A stretch of DNA of 64,000 nt from Saccharopolyspora elongata. Its GTDB lineage: Bacteria > Actinomycetota > Actinomycetes > Mycobacteriales > Pseudonocardiaceae. The position numbers and the translations under genes are program-made. Positions 19,247-28,282 of the stretch are shown here, piece by piece. The stretch lies in the NCBI RefSeq assembly GCF_004348985.1, contig NZ_SMKW01000036.1, forward strand, positions 32,613 through 96,612, written 5' to 3'. Numbering within the stretch: the first letter of the stretch is position 1; the number at the start of each line of letters is the position of its first letter. Below the pieces are notes generated by a model. The model was not told the origin of the DNA and ran no database searches. It was given only the letters and a program-made list of their open reading frames with translations.

Positions 19247-20155
19247 TCAGACTTGGTCGTAGGCGCGGAGGGTGCACAGGGCATCGATGGCCACCCGCGG
19301 CCGCCCCTCCAGGCGGGTGCCGGGCGCCCACGCGCGCCACCGGATCGGCCAGCCGCCGTCGTCCTCCTGCAAGGCCGCGAGGTGGTCGAGCCCGCGGGCC
19401 ATCTCGTCGTCGGAGAACCACGAACGTGCCAGGCTCGTCGGCTCCGGCGCGTAGTCCCAGACGCAGTGCAGCTCGCCGGGCGCGTAGCCGGGAGGCACCT
19501 GAGCCCGTTCGGGATGCTGCGGATCGAGCAGCACGAACCCCTTCTCCCGCACGAGCGCGCCCAGCTTCCCGGCCGCGGCACGTGCCCGATCGCGATCCGG
19601 CACGTGGTCGAGGAACGACACCGCGGCCTGCACCTCGTAGGGGTGGCTCTCGGTCAGCTCCTCGATCCGCCGCCAGCAGAACTCGGTGGCCCCGGTCAGC
19701 CACGGGTGCTCGATCCGGTTCTTGTGCAGCAGGGCCGCGAGCAGGCCGGTGGAGAGCAGGTTCCCCTCGGGCTCCTCGACGATCGGAATCCACGGCGCGT
19801 GCGGGTAGTCCCGCAGCCGCGTGTCGCCTCCAGGCACGCCGCCGTCCGGGCGCGTGATCGACATCAGGTAGTCGCAGACCCGCGCCACCGCGGCCCCGTC
19901 GCAGGCCCCGACCTCGTCGAGGATCATCAGCGCTGTGAAGGTCTGCAGCGGCTGGCTGAGCGGGCCGCGCGAGTCGGGCTCCAAGGCGTAGCCGTAGCCG
20001 CCGTCCGCGCAGCGGTAGGCGTCGAGCGCGGCCAGCACCCCGTCGGCGCTTCCTCCGGCGAACAAGAACTCGAAACGGCGTTGTTCCAGCACGCGCGCGG
20101 TCAGCCAGACGAACCGCTCGACGGCGGCCACGCGCTCTTCGGTGCATCGAATCAT
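19247..20155 (-). CDS. Hypothetical protein with alpha/alpha-toroid (prenyltransferase/squalene-cyclase-like) repeats
   Basis: 302 residues, no signal peptide. Repeated segments with aromatic-glycine turns (ADGGYGYALEPDSRGPLSQ, TRPDGGVPGGD, EDDGGWPIRW) resemble the QW-like repeats of alpha/alpha-toroid proteins such as terpene cyclases and prenyltransferase beta subunits. No DxDD catalytic motif was found, so cyclase activity is unlikely. Related actinobacterial proteins are usually left as hypothetical. It is the first gene after the rne terminator and is followed by the TetR gene on the same strand after a 44-bp gap. Confidence 0.7.
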   Translation of the reverse strand: MIRCTEERVAAVERFVWLTARVLEQRRFEFLFAGGSADGVLAALDAYRCADGGYGYALEPDSRGPLSQPLQTFTALMILDEVGACDGAAVARVCDYLMSITRPDGGVPGGDTRLRDYPHAPWIPIVEEPEGNLLSTGLLAALLHKNRIEHPWLTGATEFCWRRIEELTESHPYEVQAAVSFLDHVPDRDRARAAAGKLGALVREKGFVLLDPQHPERAQVPPGYAPGELHCVWDYAPEPTSLARSWFSDDEMARGLDHLAALQEDDGGWPIRWRAWAPGTRLEGRPRVAIDALCTLRAYDQV

Positions 20156-20171
20156 GCACCGAAGATAAGAA

Positions 20172-20207
20172 GAATGGCCGAGCCGTTCTTGAACGAATCG
20201 GCCATTC
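20172..20207 (-). terminator. Terminator after rne
   Basis: Arms GAATGGCCGA (20172-20181) and TCGGCCATTC (20198-20207) are perfectly complementary; the loop itself can form a GTTC/GAAC stem. On the minus strand a T-rich tail (TTCTTATCTTCG) follows directly. It separates rne (ending 20247) from the next gene, which starts at 20155. Confidence 0.85.
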
Positions 20208-20246
20208 CGCGAATTTCTCTGCCTTCGGTGGCAGCCCCGGACGGGG

Positions 20247-23231
20247 CTACTCCACGGGCGGCCCCGCCGGGCGGGACGCGGACCGGCGAACCCGCCGCAC
20301 TGGAGCGGCCGGAGCGACGCTCGGCAGGCCGTTCTGGGCGGCCTCCTGCGGCTCGGCCGGCTTGCTGACCACCAGCGGCGTCGCCGCCGCGCCGGCGCTG
20401 CCGGCGGCCCGCGTCGCCTTGCGCCGCGGGCGACCGTTCGCCGCTGCCGGCTTCGCCTCGGGCTCGACCGCCTTCGGCTCGACGACCGGCTTCGCCGCCT
20501 CCGCCTTCGGCTCGACGACGGGCTCCGGCTTCGGCGCCGCCGGCTCGGCCTTCGCCGCCGGCTTCGGCTCGGCCTTCACGGCCTCGACGGGCTCCGGCTT
20601 GGTCTCTTCGGCCTTGACGGCCTCCGCCTTCGGCTCCTCGGCCTTGGCACGCTCGACCTTGGGCTCTTCGACCTTCGGCGCCTCGACCTTGGGCTCTTCG
20701 GCCTTCGGTGCCTCAACCTTGGGCGCCTCGACCTTCGGCTCTTCAACCTTCGGCGCCTCGGTCTTGGGTGCCTCTGCCTTGGCCTCGGTGCGAGTCTCCT
20801 GCTGGGCGGGCTGCTCGTGCTCGTGCTGCTTGCCCCGCTGCCGGTTCCGCCGGGCACCGTTGTTGCCGCTCGGCTGCCCGTTCGGGTGCGTGACCGGTTC
20901 GGTCGAGACGAGCAGGCCGCGGCCGCGGCAGTGCTCGCAGGTGCTGCTGTAGGCCTCCAGCAGGCCGGTGCCGACCCGCTTGCGGGTCATCTGCACCAGG
21001 CCCAGCGAGGTCACCTCGGCGACCTGGTGGCGGGTGCGGTCCCGGCCCAGGCACTCGGTGAGGCGGCGCAGCACCAGGTCGCGGTTCGACTCCAGCACCA
21101 TGTCGATGAAGTCGATGACGATGATGCCGCCGATGTCGCGCAACCGGAGCTGCCGGACGATCTCCTCGGCCGCCTCCAGGTTGTTGCGGGTGACCGTCTC
21201 CTCCAGGTTGCCCCCGGAGCCGGTGAACTTACCGGTGTTGACGTCGATCACCGTCATGGCTTCGGTGCGGTCGATCACCAGGTAGCCGCCGGAGGGCAGC
21301 CAGACCTTGCGGTCCAGGGCCTTGGCGATCTGCTCGTTGATCCGCTGCTCGGTGAACACGTCGTTCTTGCCGACGTGCTTGGACAGCCGCTGCGCCAGGT
21401 CCGGCGCGACGTGCTTGACGTAGGCGTCGATGGTGTCCCAGGCGTCGTTGCCCTGGACCGTCATGGCCGAGAAGTCCTCGGTGAACAGGTCGCGGACGAC
21501 CTTGATCAGCAGGTCCGGCTCCTCGTAGAGCAGCTGCGGGGCCTGCGCGCCCGGGGTCTCGGCCTTCTCCTTGATGACCTCCCACTGCGCCTGCAGGCGC
21601 CGCACGTCGCGGTCCAGCGCCTCTTCGCTGGTGCCCTCGGACGCGGTGCGGATGATCACCCCGGCGTTGTCCGGCACGATCCGCTTGAGGATCTCCTTGA
21701 GCCGCTTGCGCTCGGTGTCCGGCAGCTTGCGGCTGATGCCGGTCGCGCCGCCGCCCGGCACGTACACCAGGAATCGGCCGGGCAGGCTGATCTGGGTGGT
21801 CAGGCGCGCGCCCTTGTGGCCGACCGGGTCCTTGGTGACCTGCACCAGGACGCTGTCACCGGTCTGCAGGGCCTGCTCGATGCGGCGGGCCTTGCCGGCC
21901 AGCCCGGCGGCGTCCCAGTCCACCTCACCGGCGTAGAGCACCGCGTTGCGGCCGCGGCCGATGTCGACGAACGCCGCCTCCATGCTGGGCAGCACGTTCT
22001 GCACGCGCCCGAGGTAGACGTTGCCGACCAGCGAGCCGGAGCCCGACGAGGTCACGAAGTTCTCGACGAGGACGTTGTCCTCGAGCACCGCGATCTGCGT
22101 CTGGTCGCCGTTCTGCCGGACGACCATCTTGCGGTCCACCGACTCCCGGCGGGCCAGGAACTCGGACTCGGAGAGCACCGGGGCCCGGCGGCGACCGGCC
22201 TCGCGGCCGTCCCGGCGGCGCTGCCGCTTGGCCTCCAGGCGCGTCGAGCCCTTGACCGCGCGCACCTCGTCGTCGCTGCTGTCCTGGCGGGTCTCCGCGG
22301 CCGGCTCGCGCACGTGCACGACGGTGTTCGGCGGGTCGTCCTCGCGGGCGCTGCTCTCGTCGTCCGAGGAGCCCTTGCGGCGACGGCGGCGACGGCGACG
22401 GCGGTTGGAGTCGCCCGAGCCGTCAGCCTCGGCCGACTGCTCCTCGGCGGCTTCCTCCGCGGCCGGTTCGGCGGCCTCGGCGGCGGTCTCCTCGGCGGTT
22501 TCGGTCTCTTCCTCGCCCGACTCGGACTCGGCACCACGACCACGGCCACGGCCCCGGCGGCCGCGACGACGACGGCGCCGACCAGCGGGCTCGCTCTCGT
22601 CGTCGGTCTCGGCGGCGGTCTCGGCGGGCTGCTCGGCCTCGGTCGCCTCGGGCTCCTGGCTCGCCTCCACCGGCTCCGGCTCGGCCTTCGGCACCTGCCG
22701 CGACTCGGGCTGGGGCGCGAGGAACATCGCCTCCGGCGCCGGCGCGGCGAACAGAGGCGTCAGCCCCGGTGCCGCGGGCGTGCCGGCGGCGGTCCCGGCA
22801 CCGGCGGACGCGAAGTCCGCCGCCGGCACCGCGGGCTCGACAGCGGGCTGCGCCTCGGCCGCGGGCTGCGTCTCAGCTGCCGGCTGCGGCTCCGGCTCGG
22901 CCTGGGCTGCGGCTTCCGCCGGGGCCTCTGCCTGGGGTTCCGGCTCGGTCTGCTCCGGCTCGGCCGCGCTCTCCGACTCCGCCACCATCTCGGGGTGCAG
23001 GGCCTGCACCACCTGCAGGGCGACGTCGCGGGTGATGTTCGACTGGGCGCTGCGAACCGATTCGCCGATCGATTCCAGCGTCGTGATGATCTCCCGGCTG
23101 CTGGCGCCCAGCAGCTTGGCCAGTGCGTGCACCCGGAGCTTGGCGGGCAGCTCGATCGTGCCCTGCTCGTCGCGGGTAGGTGTGGGCGATTGCCCGCTGG
23201 GGCTTCCAGCGGGCGTATCCATGTTCAACAT
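20247..23231 (-). CDS. rne: Ribonuclease E/G family endoribonuclease
   Basis: 994 residues. It cleaves single-stranded RNA in mRNA decay and rRNA/tRNA processing. The N-terminal 60 residues resemble the IF2 N-terminal module (LRVHALAKLLGASSREII), a usual actinobacterial addition. An acidic/Arg-rich linker follows. The catalytic core has the S1-like domain (GNVYLGRVQNVLPSMEAAFVD), TEAMTVIDVNTGKFTG, IVIDFIDM and the zinc-link CEHCRGRG. The C-terminal tail is built of Lys-Ala/Pro-Glu repeats (EEPKVEAPKVE). ATG at 23231 has GGAGGAG 4 nt upstream. A terminator follows, and rplU is more than 10 kb away instead of adjacent. Confidence 0.95.
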   Translation of the reverse strand: MLNMDTPAGSPSGQSPTPTRDEQGTIELPAKLRVHALAKLLGASSREIITTLESIGESVRSAQSNITRDVALQVVQALHPEMVAESESAAEPEQTEPEPQAEAPAEAAAQAEPEPQPAAETQPAAEAQPAVEPAVPAADFASAGAGTAAGTPAAPGLTPLFAAPAPEAMFLAPQPESRQVPKAEPEPVEASQEPEATEAEQPAETAAETDDESEPAGRRRRRRGRRGRGRGRGAESESGEEETETAEETAAEAAEPAAEEAAEEQSAEADGSGDSNRRRRRRRRRKGSSDDESSAREDDPPNTVVHVREPAAETRQDSSDDEVRAVKGSTRLEAKRQRRRDGREAGRRRAPVLSESEFLARRESVDRKMVVRQNGDQTQIAVLEDNVLVENFVTSSGSGSLVGNVYLGRVQNVLPSMEAAFVDIGRGRNAVLYAGEVDWDAAGLAGKARRIEQALQTGDSVLVQVTKDPVGHKGARLTTQISLPGRFLVYVPGGGATGISRKLPDTERKRLKEILKRIVPDNAGVIIRTASEGTSEEALDRDVRRLQAQWEVIKEKAETPGAQAPQLLYEEPDLLIKVVRDLFTEDFSAMTVQGNDAWDTIDAYVKHVAPDLAQRLSKHVGKNDVFTEQRINEQIAKALDRKVWLPSGGYLVIDRTEAMTVIDVNTGKFTGSGGNLEETVTRNNLEAAEEIVRQLRLRDIGGIIVIDFIDMVLESNRDLVLRRLTECLGRDRTRHQVAEVTSLGLVQMTRKRVGTGLLEAYSSTCEHCRGRGLLVSTEPVTHPNGQPSGNNGARRNRQRGKQHEHEQPAQQETRTEAKAEAPKTEAPKVEEPKVEAPKVEAPKAEEPKVEAPKVEEPKVERAKAEEPKAEAVKAEETKPEPVEAVKAEPKPAAKAEPAAPKPEPVVEPKAEAAKPVVEPKAVEPEAKPAAANGRPRRKATRAAGSAGAAATPLVVSKPAEPQEAAQNGLPSVAPAAPVRRVRRSASRPAGPPVE

Positions 23232-23398
23232 CCAGCTCCTCCGCCCCCGGGCGCGTCCGGGTGGACGCGGCCGCACAGAGGCATGTGCGATCTTCGGTCT
23301 CCGCCGCCCGCAGGCGACGGCAATTCTGGTGTTCCCTCCGCCCCGGGCCCTTCAGGCCGGGAAGTCACACGGCGGGTCGACGACGTCCGCGCCGCCCG

Positions 23399-24250
23399 TC
23401 ACCCCGCCGCGGGCTCTCCCGCCGGAATCCGGCCGCCGCCTGAGGCCCGGGCCAACGGGTCGACAATCCCTCCCCCGTCGTCGAGCCGACCCTGCTCCAG
23501 CCGGGTCGCTCTCGCGACGGCCGACGGTGCCAGACCGGCGACGACACGCAGGGCGCTCAGTACGTCGTCGGGTCGTACGACCGGTGTTGTCTGCCGCACG
23601 ACCGTTACAAGTATCCCATACGGTTCGGATGCCTTCGGCCAATCGTCCACCTGGGCGGTCGACGCGGAATTTTGATCACTCTCCGCGACGACCGGTCGGC
23701 CGTCCTGCACCTCCGCGCTGACCAGCGCGGCCCGCGCATCGATGGTGCGGCGACCGTCCTTGGTCATCCGCTCCACCAGCGCGGTGTCGGCCGCCATCAG
23801 CGCCGTTGCGGCGTCGCGCAGCTCGGCGACGTCCGTGCCGGGGAGATCGATCCGCCATCGGCTCACCTGCAGCCGGTCCGCGAGCGGACCCGGCTCGGCC
23901 TCGACCGCGTCGAGCACGTCGATCCCGTCCGGCAGCGCGGCGTTGAGCTCGGCGGACAGCGTCGCCGGGTCGAGCCGCTCGACGAGCTGGAGCTCGACGT
24001 ACTCGGCCACGCTGGACACGCCGGTGGGCACCGCACCGGCCCAGGACACCTTCGGGTGCGGGCTGAAGCCCTGGGAATACGCCATCGGTACCCCAGCCCT
24101 CCGCAGCGCGCGTTCGAAGGTGCGCGCCACATCGCGGTGCGAGGTGAAGCGCAGCCGCCCCCGTTTGGCGTAACGCAGGCGCAGCTTCTGCACCGGTGGC
24201 GCCGAGGGATTGGGGTGATCTCGCCGACTCAGGATGCCCTCCCCGACCAA
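23399..24250 (-). CDS. TIGR03936 family radical-SAM-associated protein
   Basis: 283 residues. LRLRYAKRGRLRFTSHRDVARTFERALRRAGVPMAYSQGFSPHP is the conserved N-terminal block of DUF2344/TIGR03936 proteins (quoted in overlapping pieces: LRFTSHRD, SQGFSPHPK). These accompany, or are fused to, the TIGR03960 B12-binding radical SAM protein encoded just upstream. Their biochemical role is not established; a link to RNA modification or RNase E has been suggested by gene neighbourhood. The start is TTG at 24250, with no better in-frame start; it is therefore uncertain. rne follows 167 bp downstream. Confidence 0.88.
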   Translation of the reverse strand: MVGEGILSRRDHPNPSAPPVQKLRLRYAKRGRLRFTSHRDVARTFERALRRAGVPMAYSQGFSPHPKVSWAGAVPTGVSSVAEYVELQLVERLDPATLSAELNAALPDGIDVLDAVEAEPGPLADRLQVSRWRIDLPGTDVAELRDAATALMAADTALVERMTKDGRRTIDARAALVSAEVQDGRPVVAESDQNSASTAQVDDWPKASEPYGILVTVVRQTTPVVRPDDVLSALRVVAGLAPSAVARATRLEQGRLDDGGGIVDPLARASGGGRIPAGEPAAG

Positions 24251-24456
24251 TGATCGTCATCGGCGGTCCTCGTCGACCGCTCCGATGTCGATGCTTGCGT
24301 GCTCAACCGCCGTGTGACAACACCTGCGGTTCATATTTCGAAGGACCGTACCCCGGCCACCACCCCGGTACCGAGCCTCCGCCGGGATGTGCGAGGTTGC
24401 GGCCAGAACTTCGCACACCCCGCATTAGAGTCCCTTGACCAGGGAAAATGTGGGGA

Positions 24457-26418
24457 TTAGCCGTTGAAGACCGGGTTGCGAACCGGGGAGCCCTGCCCGA
24501 CCGGAGAGATCGGCAGCAACTTCCGCCCGGTCGGACCGACCTCGATGTCGGTGCCCATCGTCGGGCACACGCCGCAGTCGAAGCACGGCGTCCACCGGCA
24601 GTCGTCCTGCTCGCGGGCGTCCAGCGCGTCCTGCCAGTCGGCCCACAACCACTCCTTGTCCAGCCCGGAGTCGAGGTGGTCCCACGGCAGCACTTCTGTC
24701 TCGCCGCGCTCGCGGGTGGTGAACCAGTGCACGTCCACGCCCAGCGGTTCGAGCTCGGCGGCGGCGCAGGACATCCAGCGCTCGAACGAGAAGTACTCGT
24801 TCCAGCCGTCGAACCGGCCGCCCTCGCGCCACACCCGCTCGATGACCCGGCCGATCCGGCGGTCACCGCGCGACAGCAGTCCCTCGACCATCGTCGGCTT
24901 GCCGTCGTGGTAGCGCATGCCGATGTTGCGGCCCAGGCTGCGGTCGGTGTTGATCTCCTGGCGCAGCTTGCGCAGCCGCTCGTCGATGGTGTCCGGATCG
25001 CACTGCGACGCCCACTGGAACGGGGTGTGCGGCTTCGGCACGAAACCGCCGATCGAGATCGTGCAGCGGATGTCCTTGCGGCCCGAGACCTCCCGGCCGG
25101 CCCGGATGACCTGCTTGGCCATCTCGGCGATCTGCAGCACGTCCTCGTCGGTCTCGGTCGGCAGCCCGCACATGAAGTACAGCTTGACCTGTCGCCAGCC
25201 GTTGGCGAACGCGGCGGAGACGGTGCGGATGAGGTCCTCCTCCGACACCATCTTGTTGATCACCCGCCGGATCCGCTCGCTGCCGCCTTCCGGCGCGAAC
25301 GTCAGGCCCGAGCGGCGGCCGTTGCGGGACAGCTCGTTGGCCAGGTCGATGTTGAAGGCGTCCACCCGGGTCGACGGCAGCGACAGCCCGGTGTTGGTGC
25401 CCTCGTAGCGGTCCGCCAGACCCTTGGTGATCTCGGCGATCTCGGAGTGGTCGGCCGAGCTCAGCGACAGCAGGCCGACCTCTTCGAAACCGGTGGCCTC
25501 CAGCCCACGCTGCACCATCTCGCCGATGCCCTCGATGGACCGCTCCCGCACCGGCCGGGTGATCATCCCGGCCTGGCAGAACCGGCAGCCGCGGGTGCAG
25601 CCGCGGAAGATCTCCACGCTCATCCGCTCGTGCACGCTCTCGGCCAGCGGCACCAGCGGCTTCTTCGGGTACGGCCAGTCGTCGAGCTCCATGGTCGTCC
25701 GCTTGAAGACGCGGTACGGCACCCGGTCGCGGTTCGGCACGACCTCGGAGATCGCGCCGTCGGGGCCGTAGGTGACGTCGTAGAACTGCGGCACGTACAC
25801 GCCGCCGGACTCGGCCAGCCGGAGCAGCAGCTCCTCGCGGCCGCCCGGCCGCCCCTCGGCCTTCCAGCGCCGGATGGCCTCGGTGATCTCCAGGACCGCT
25901 TCCTCGCCGTCGCCGAGCACCGCGGCGTCCAGGAAGTCGGCGATCGGCTCGGGGTTGAACGCCGCGTGCCCGCCGGCCAGCACGATCGGGTGATCATCGG
26001 TGCGATCGACCGCGTGCAGCGGGATGCCCGCGAGGGCGAGCGCGCCGAGCATGTTGGTGTAGCCGAGTTCGGTGGCGAAGCTGAGGCCCAGCACGTCGAA
26101 CGCGCCGACCGGCCGGTGGCTGTCCACGGTGAACTGCGGGATGTCGTGCTCCCGCATCAGCTCCTCGAGGTCCGGCCACACCGCGTAGGTGCGTTCGGCG
26201 AGCACGTCCGGCTGCTCGTTGAGGATCTCGTAGAGGATCTGCACGCCCTGGTTGGGCAGCCCGACCTCGTAGGCGTCGGGGTACATCAGGCACCACCGGA
26301 TGGCGGCGTCGTCCCACGCCTTCGCCGTCGCGTTGAGCTCCCCACCCACGTACTGCACGGGTTTGGAGACGCGCGGCAACAGCGGTTCCAACCTGTCGAA
26401 AACGGACTCAACACGCAC
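24457..26418 (-). CDS. TIGR03960 family B12-binding-like radical SAM protein
   Basis: 653 residues. The N-terminal half contains a cobalamin-binding-like Rossmann domain (YVGGELNATAKAW, then DAYEVGLPNQGVQILYEILN). The radical SAM core has the 4Fe-4S motif Cys-x3-Cys-x2-Cys in FRGCTRGCRFCQAG near residue 280, followed by PVRERS. The last part is Trp- and Cys-rich, ending with CFDCGVCP. The reaction is unknown. The partner TIGR03936 gene and rne lie downstream, the usual actinobacterial order. GTG at 26418 was chosen because family N-termini begin with a VFDRLEPLLPRV-type sequence; no strong ribosome binding site is visible. Confidence 0.92.
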   Translation of the reverse strand: MRVESVFDRLEPLLPRVSKPVQYVGGELNATAKAWDDAAIRWCLMYPDAYEVGLPNQGVQILYEILNEQPDVLAERTYAVWPDLEELMREHDIPQFTVDSHRPVGAFDVLGLSFATELGYTNMLGALALAGIPLHAVDRTDDHPIVLAGGHAAFNPEPIADFLDAAVLGDGEEAVLEITEAIRRWKAEGRPGGREELLLRLAESGGVYVPQFYDVTYGPDGAISEVVPNRDRVPYRVFKRTTMELDDWPYPKKPLVPLAESVHERMSVEIFRGCTRGCRFCQAGMITRPVRERSIEGIGEMVQRGLEATGFEEVGLLSLSSADHSEIAEITKGLADRYEGTNTGLSLPSTRVDAFNIDLANELSRNGRRSGLTFAPEGGSERIRRVINKMVSEEDLIRTVSAAFANGWRQVKLYFMCGLPTETDEDVLQIAEMAKQVIRAGREVSGRKDIRCTISIGGFVPKPHTPFQWASQCDPDTIDERLRKLRQEINTDRSLGRNIGMRYHDGKPTMVEGLLSRGDRRIGRVIERVWREGGRFDGWNEYFSFERWMSCAAAELEPLGVDVHWFTTRERGETEVLPWDHLDSGLDKEWLWADWQDALDAREQDDCRWTPCFDCGVCPTMGTDIEVGPTGRKLLPISPVGQGSPVRNPVFNG

Positions 26419-26460
26419 GCGACCAGGGTAGAGGTCCGCCCCGAATCGGGAGACCGGGGG

Positions 26461-26502
26461 CGATTTCAATGGAAATCGGACCTCCGACTTCCATTGAAAT
26501 CG
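26461..26502. repeat. Paired short palindromes, ATTTC-AATG-GAAAT type
   Basis: Two inverted 20-bp arms (26461-26480 and 26483-26502) differ at one base and are separated by CC. Each arm is itself a small palindrome with core GATTTC-AATG-GAAATC. The pair lies between the GNAT gene and the radical SAM gene on the same strand. Near-identical structures occur at 58.4 kb, and related ones at 34.3 and 53.8 kb. Confidence 0.75.
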
Positions 26503-26516
26503 CGCAACACCGGTGC

Positions 26517-27050
26517 TCAGACGTCTCGGGTGAACCAGATTTCGTCGCGGTCGTCGCCGGTGGCGACCCGCACCGCGCCCGGCCAGCGGCCGCGTTCGAC
26601 CCAGCCGTTGGCCTCGTAGAAGCGCTCCAGGTCGTGCCCGCTTCGGGTGACCAGATCCAGCTTCTCCAGGCCGATCGCCCGCGCCTGCACCAGCACGGCG
26701 TCGAGCAGCCGCTTGCCCCAGCCCTGGCGCTGCAGGGCGGGGTCGACGGCGAGCCAGGCGAGCTCACCGGTGTGCCTGCGCACCGGCAGCTGACGCTGCC
26801 GCAGCACCCCGAGCCCGACCAGCACGTCCTGCCGGCCGATGGTGATCAGGTGCGCCCGCTCGGCCTGGACGTCCTCGACCAGCGCGGCGGCCGCCGCGCG
26901 CAGCCGCTCGACCGGGTCGGTCGGGCTGAAGCCGACCGCGCCGCCTGCGGCGGTGACCCGCTCCCACAGGTCGGCGAGCCCGTCCACCAGGCCCGGGTGC
27001 GAGGCGTCGACCCGGTGCGGCCCGGTCACGTCGACGCCGGTTCCGGTCAC
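26517..27050 (-). CDS. GNAT-family N-acetyltransferase
   Basis: 177 residues. The acetyl-CoA binding segment is ELAWLAVDPALQRQGWGKRLLDAV (V/I-x-P-x-x-QxxGxGxxL pattern), followed by LEKLDLVTRSGHDLERFYEANGW, the usual beta5-alpha4 region. The acceptor substrate is unknown. The GTG start lies 5 nt after the ndk stop, so the two genes are co-transcribed. A frame extension into ndk is not supported. Confidence 0.88.
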   Translation of the reverse strand: MTGTGVDVTGPHRVDASHPGLVDGLADLWERVTAAGGAVGFSPTDPVERLRAAAAALVEDVQAERAHLITIGRQDVLVGLGVLRQRQLPVRRHTGELAWLAVDPALQRQGWGKRLLDAVLVQARAIGLEKLDLVTRSGHDLERFYEANGWVERGRWPGAVRVATGDDRDEIWFTRDV

Positions 27051-27055
27051 TGCGC

Positions 27056-27466
27056 TCAGATCTCCGGGAACCACAGCTTGAGCTCGCGCTCGGCGGACTC
27101 GACCGAGTCGGAGCCGTGCACGAGGTTGTACTGGACCTCCAGGCCGAAGTCGCCGCGGATGCTGCCCGGCGCGGCCTTGTCGACCGGGTCGGTGCCGCCG
27201 GCCAGCTGGCGGAACGCCGAAATCGCGCGCGGCCCCTCGACGCACGCTGCCACGACCGGGCCGGAGGTGATGAACTCGATCAGGCTGCCGAAGAACGGCT
27301 TGCCGTCGTGCTCGGCGTAGTGCTGCTCGGCGAGCTGGCGGTCGACGTTCTTCAGCTCCAGCGCGACCAGCTTCAGGCCCTTGCGCTCGATGCGGCTGAT
27401 CACCTCGCCGACCAGGCCACGCTCGACGCCGTCGGGCTTGACCAGGACCAGGGTGCGCTCGCTCAC
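27056..27466 (-). CDS. ndk: Nucleoside diphosphate kinase
   Basis: 136 residues, full length. It transfers the gamma-phosphate from ATP to NDPs through a phosphohistidine. The catalytic His117 is in YNLVHGSDS, and TLVLVKPDGVERGLVG opens the protein. GTG at 27466 is preceded by AAGGAGAAAC. ndk is placed downstream of folC and valS in many actinobacteria; here VapBC, PhoD and other genes intervene. Confidence 0.97.
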   Translation of the reverse strand: MSERTLVLVKPDGVERGLVGEVISRIERKGLKLVALELKNVDRQLAEQHYAEHDGKPFFGSLIEFITSGPVVAACVEGPRAISAFRQLAGGTDPVDKAAPGSIRGDFGLEVQYNLVHGSDSVESAERELKLWFPEI

Positions 27467-27570
27467 GGTTGTTTCTCCTTCGCTGACTGCGGCGCCGGAT
27501 GTGGACACGCGCCGCGCCGGATTTGTCCGCCAGGGTATCGATGCAGGTGACACCCCTGGCGCGGGGGCTT

Positions 27571-28005
27571 TCACTCCTCCGGCGAGATCAGCTGCACGGT
27601 CGGGAAATAGGTGCGGTACCGGCGCGCATCACGGGTCAGGAGCCGGAGCCGACTCACCGCCGCGTGCGCACCGATGTAGAAGTCGGGCAACGGCGACGGC
27701 TTCTCACCTCCTCGTCGGCGGTAGTCCTGGAAGCACTTTCCTGCCAGGAACGCCGCCGACCACGGCAGAGGCACTCGAACGTAGAGGTCGTCCGGGAGCA
27801 CGGCGTCGAGCTCGTCCAGCGTCGAATACCCGACCGAGACCTCGGAATAGACGATCGGGTTGATCACGACAGCGCCGTGCTCGCCCACGTCCTTCAGTTT
27901 CTGTTCAGACCACTCTGCCCACTGCGGATCCTTGGTGATCACGTCGAGAAAGACGTTGGAATCGACCAGCGTGACGGGCGGGCGAGCCGCCGACTCACTC
28001 GCCAC
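27571..28005 (-). CDS. vapC: PIN-domain toxin, VapC type
   Basis: 144 residues. PIN-domain acidic residues are visible: Asp15 in TLVDSNVFLDV, Glu55 in PIVYSEVS, Asp in SPLPDFYIGAHA and Asp in LLTRDARRY. Such toxins cut tRNA or rRNA at specific sites when free of antitoxin. The GTG start overlaps the upstream antitoxin gene by 11 bp. All catalytic positions are present, so it appears functional, unlike the second VapC at 31.2 kb. Confidence 0.92.
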   Translation of the reverse strand: MASESAARPPVTLVDSNVFLDVITKDPQWAEWSEQKLKDVGEHGAVVINPIVYSEVSVGYSTLDELDAVLPDDLYVRVPLPWSAAFLAGKCFQDYRRRGGEKPSPLPDFYIGAHAAVSRLRLLTRDARRYRTYFPTVQLISPEE

Positions 28006-28222
28006 GGGTCAGCTCCATGATCTCGTCGGTCGTCATCTCACCGTGCCCGCTGCCGCGCAGCAGATCGACCATCCGTTGCCCACGGCTGGGCACCGAATGC
28101 GCGCGCGTCAGGACTAACGCATTCCCCTCCAATCTGATCTCGATCTGATCGCCCGGCCGGAGCCCCAGTTCTCGGCGCAGGTCGATCGGGATGGTCACCT
28201 GTCCCTTCTCCGTCAGCTTCAT
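27995..28222 (-). CDS. vapB: AbrB/MazE-fold antitoxin, VapB type
   Basis: 75 residues. The N-terminal swapped-hairpin DNA-binding domain reads MKLTEKGQVTIPIDLRREL and LRPGDQIEIRLEGN; the acidic C-terminus (TTDEIMELTRGE) should bind and block the toxin. It overlaps vapC by 11 bp. A near-palindrome immediately upstream of the start is a good candidate for its autoregulatory operator. Confidence 0.92.
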   Translation of the reverse strand: MKLTEKGQVTIPIDLRRELGLRPGDQIEIRLEGNALVLTRAHSVPSRGQRMVDLLRGSGHGEMTTDEIMELTRGE

Positions 28223-28223
28223 G

Positions 28224-28251
28224 GAAGTAAGAATACGGCTTTTCCTACTTC
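28224..28251. promoter_or_regulatory. Candidate VapB operator
   Basis: Inverted 12-bp arms 28224-28235 and 28240-28251 (GAAGTAAGAATA and TTTTCCTACTTC) match at 10 of 12 positions with a 4-nt centre. They begin one base upstream of the vapB start codon, where AbrB-type antitoxins usually repress their own operon. Confidence 0.5.
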
Positions 28252-28282
28252 TACTGCTACGGAATAACTCGATCGTGGCTGG

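Noticed and set aside
20817..23675. 952-codon frame antisense to rne
   Set aside because: Composition follows the reverse frame of rne; no family match and no ribosome site.
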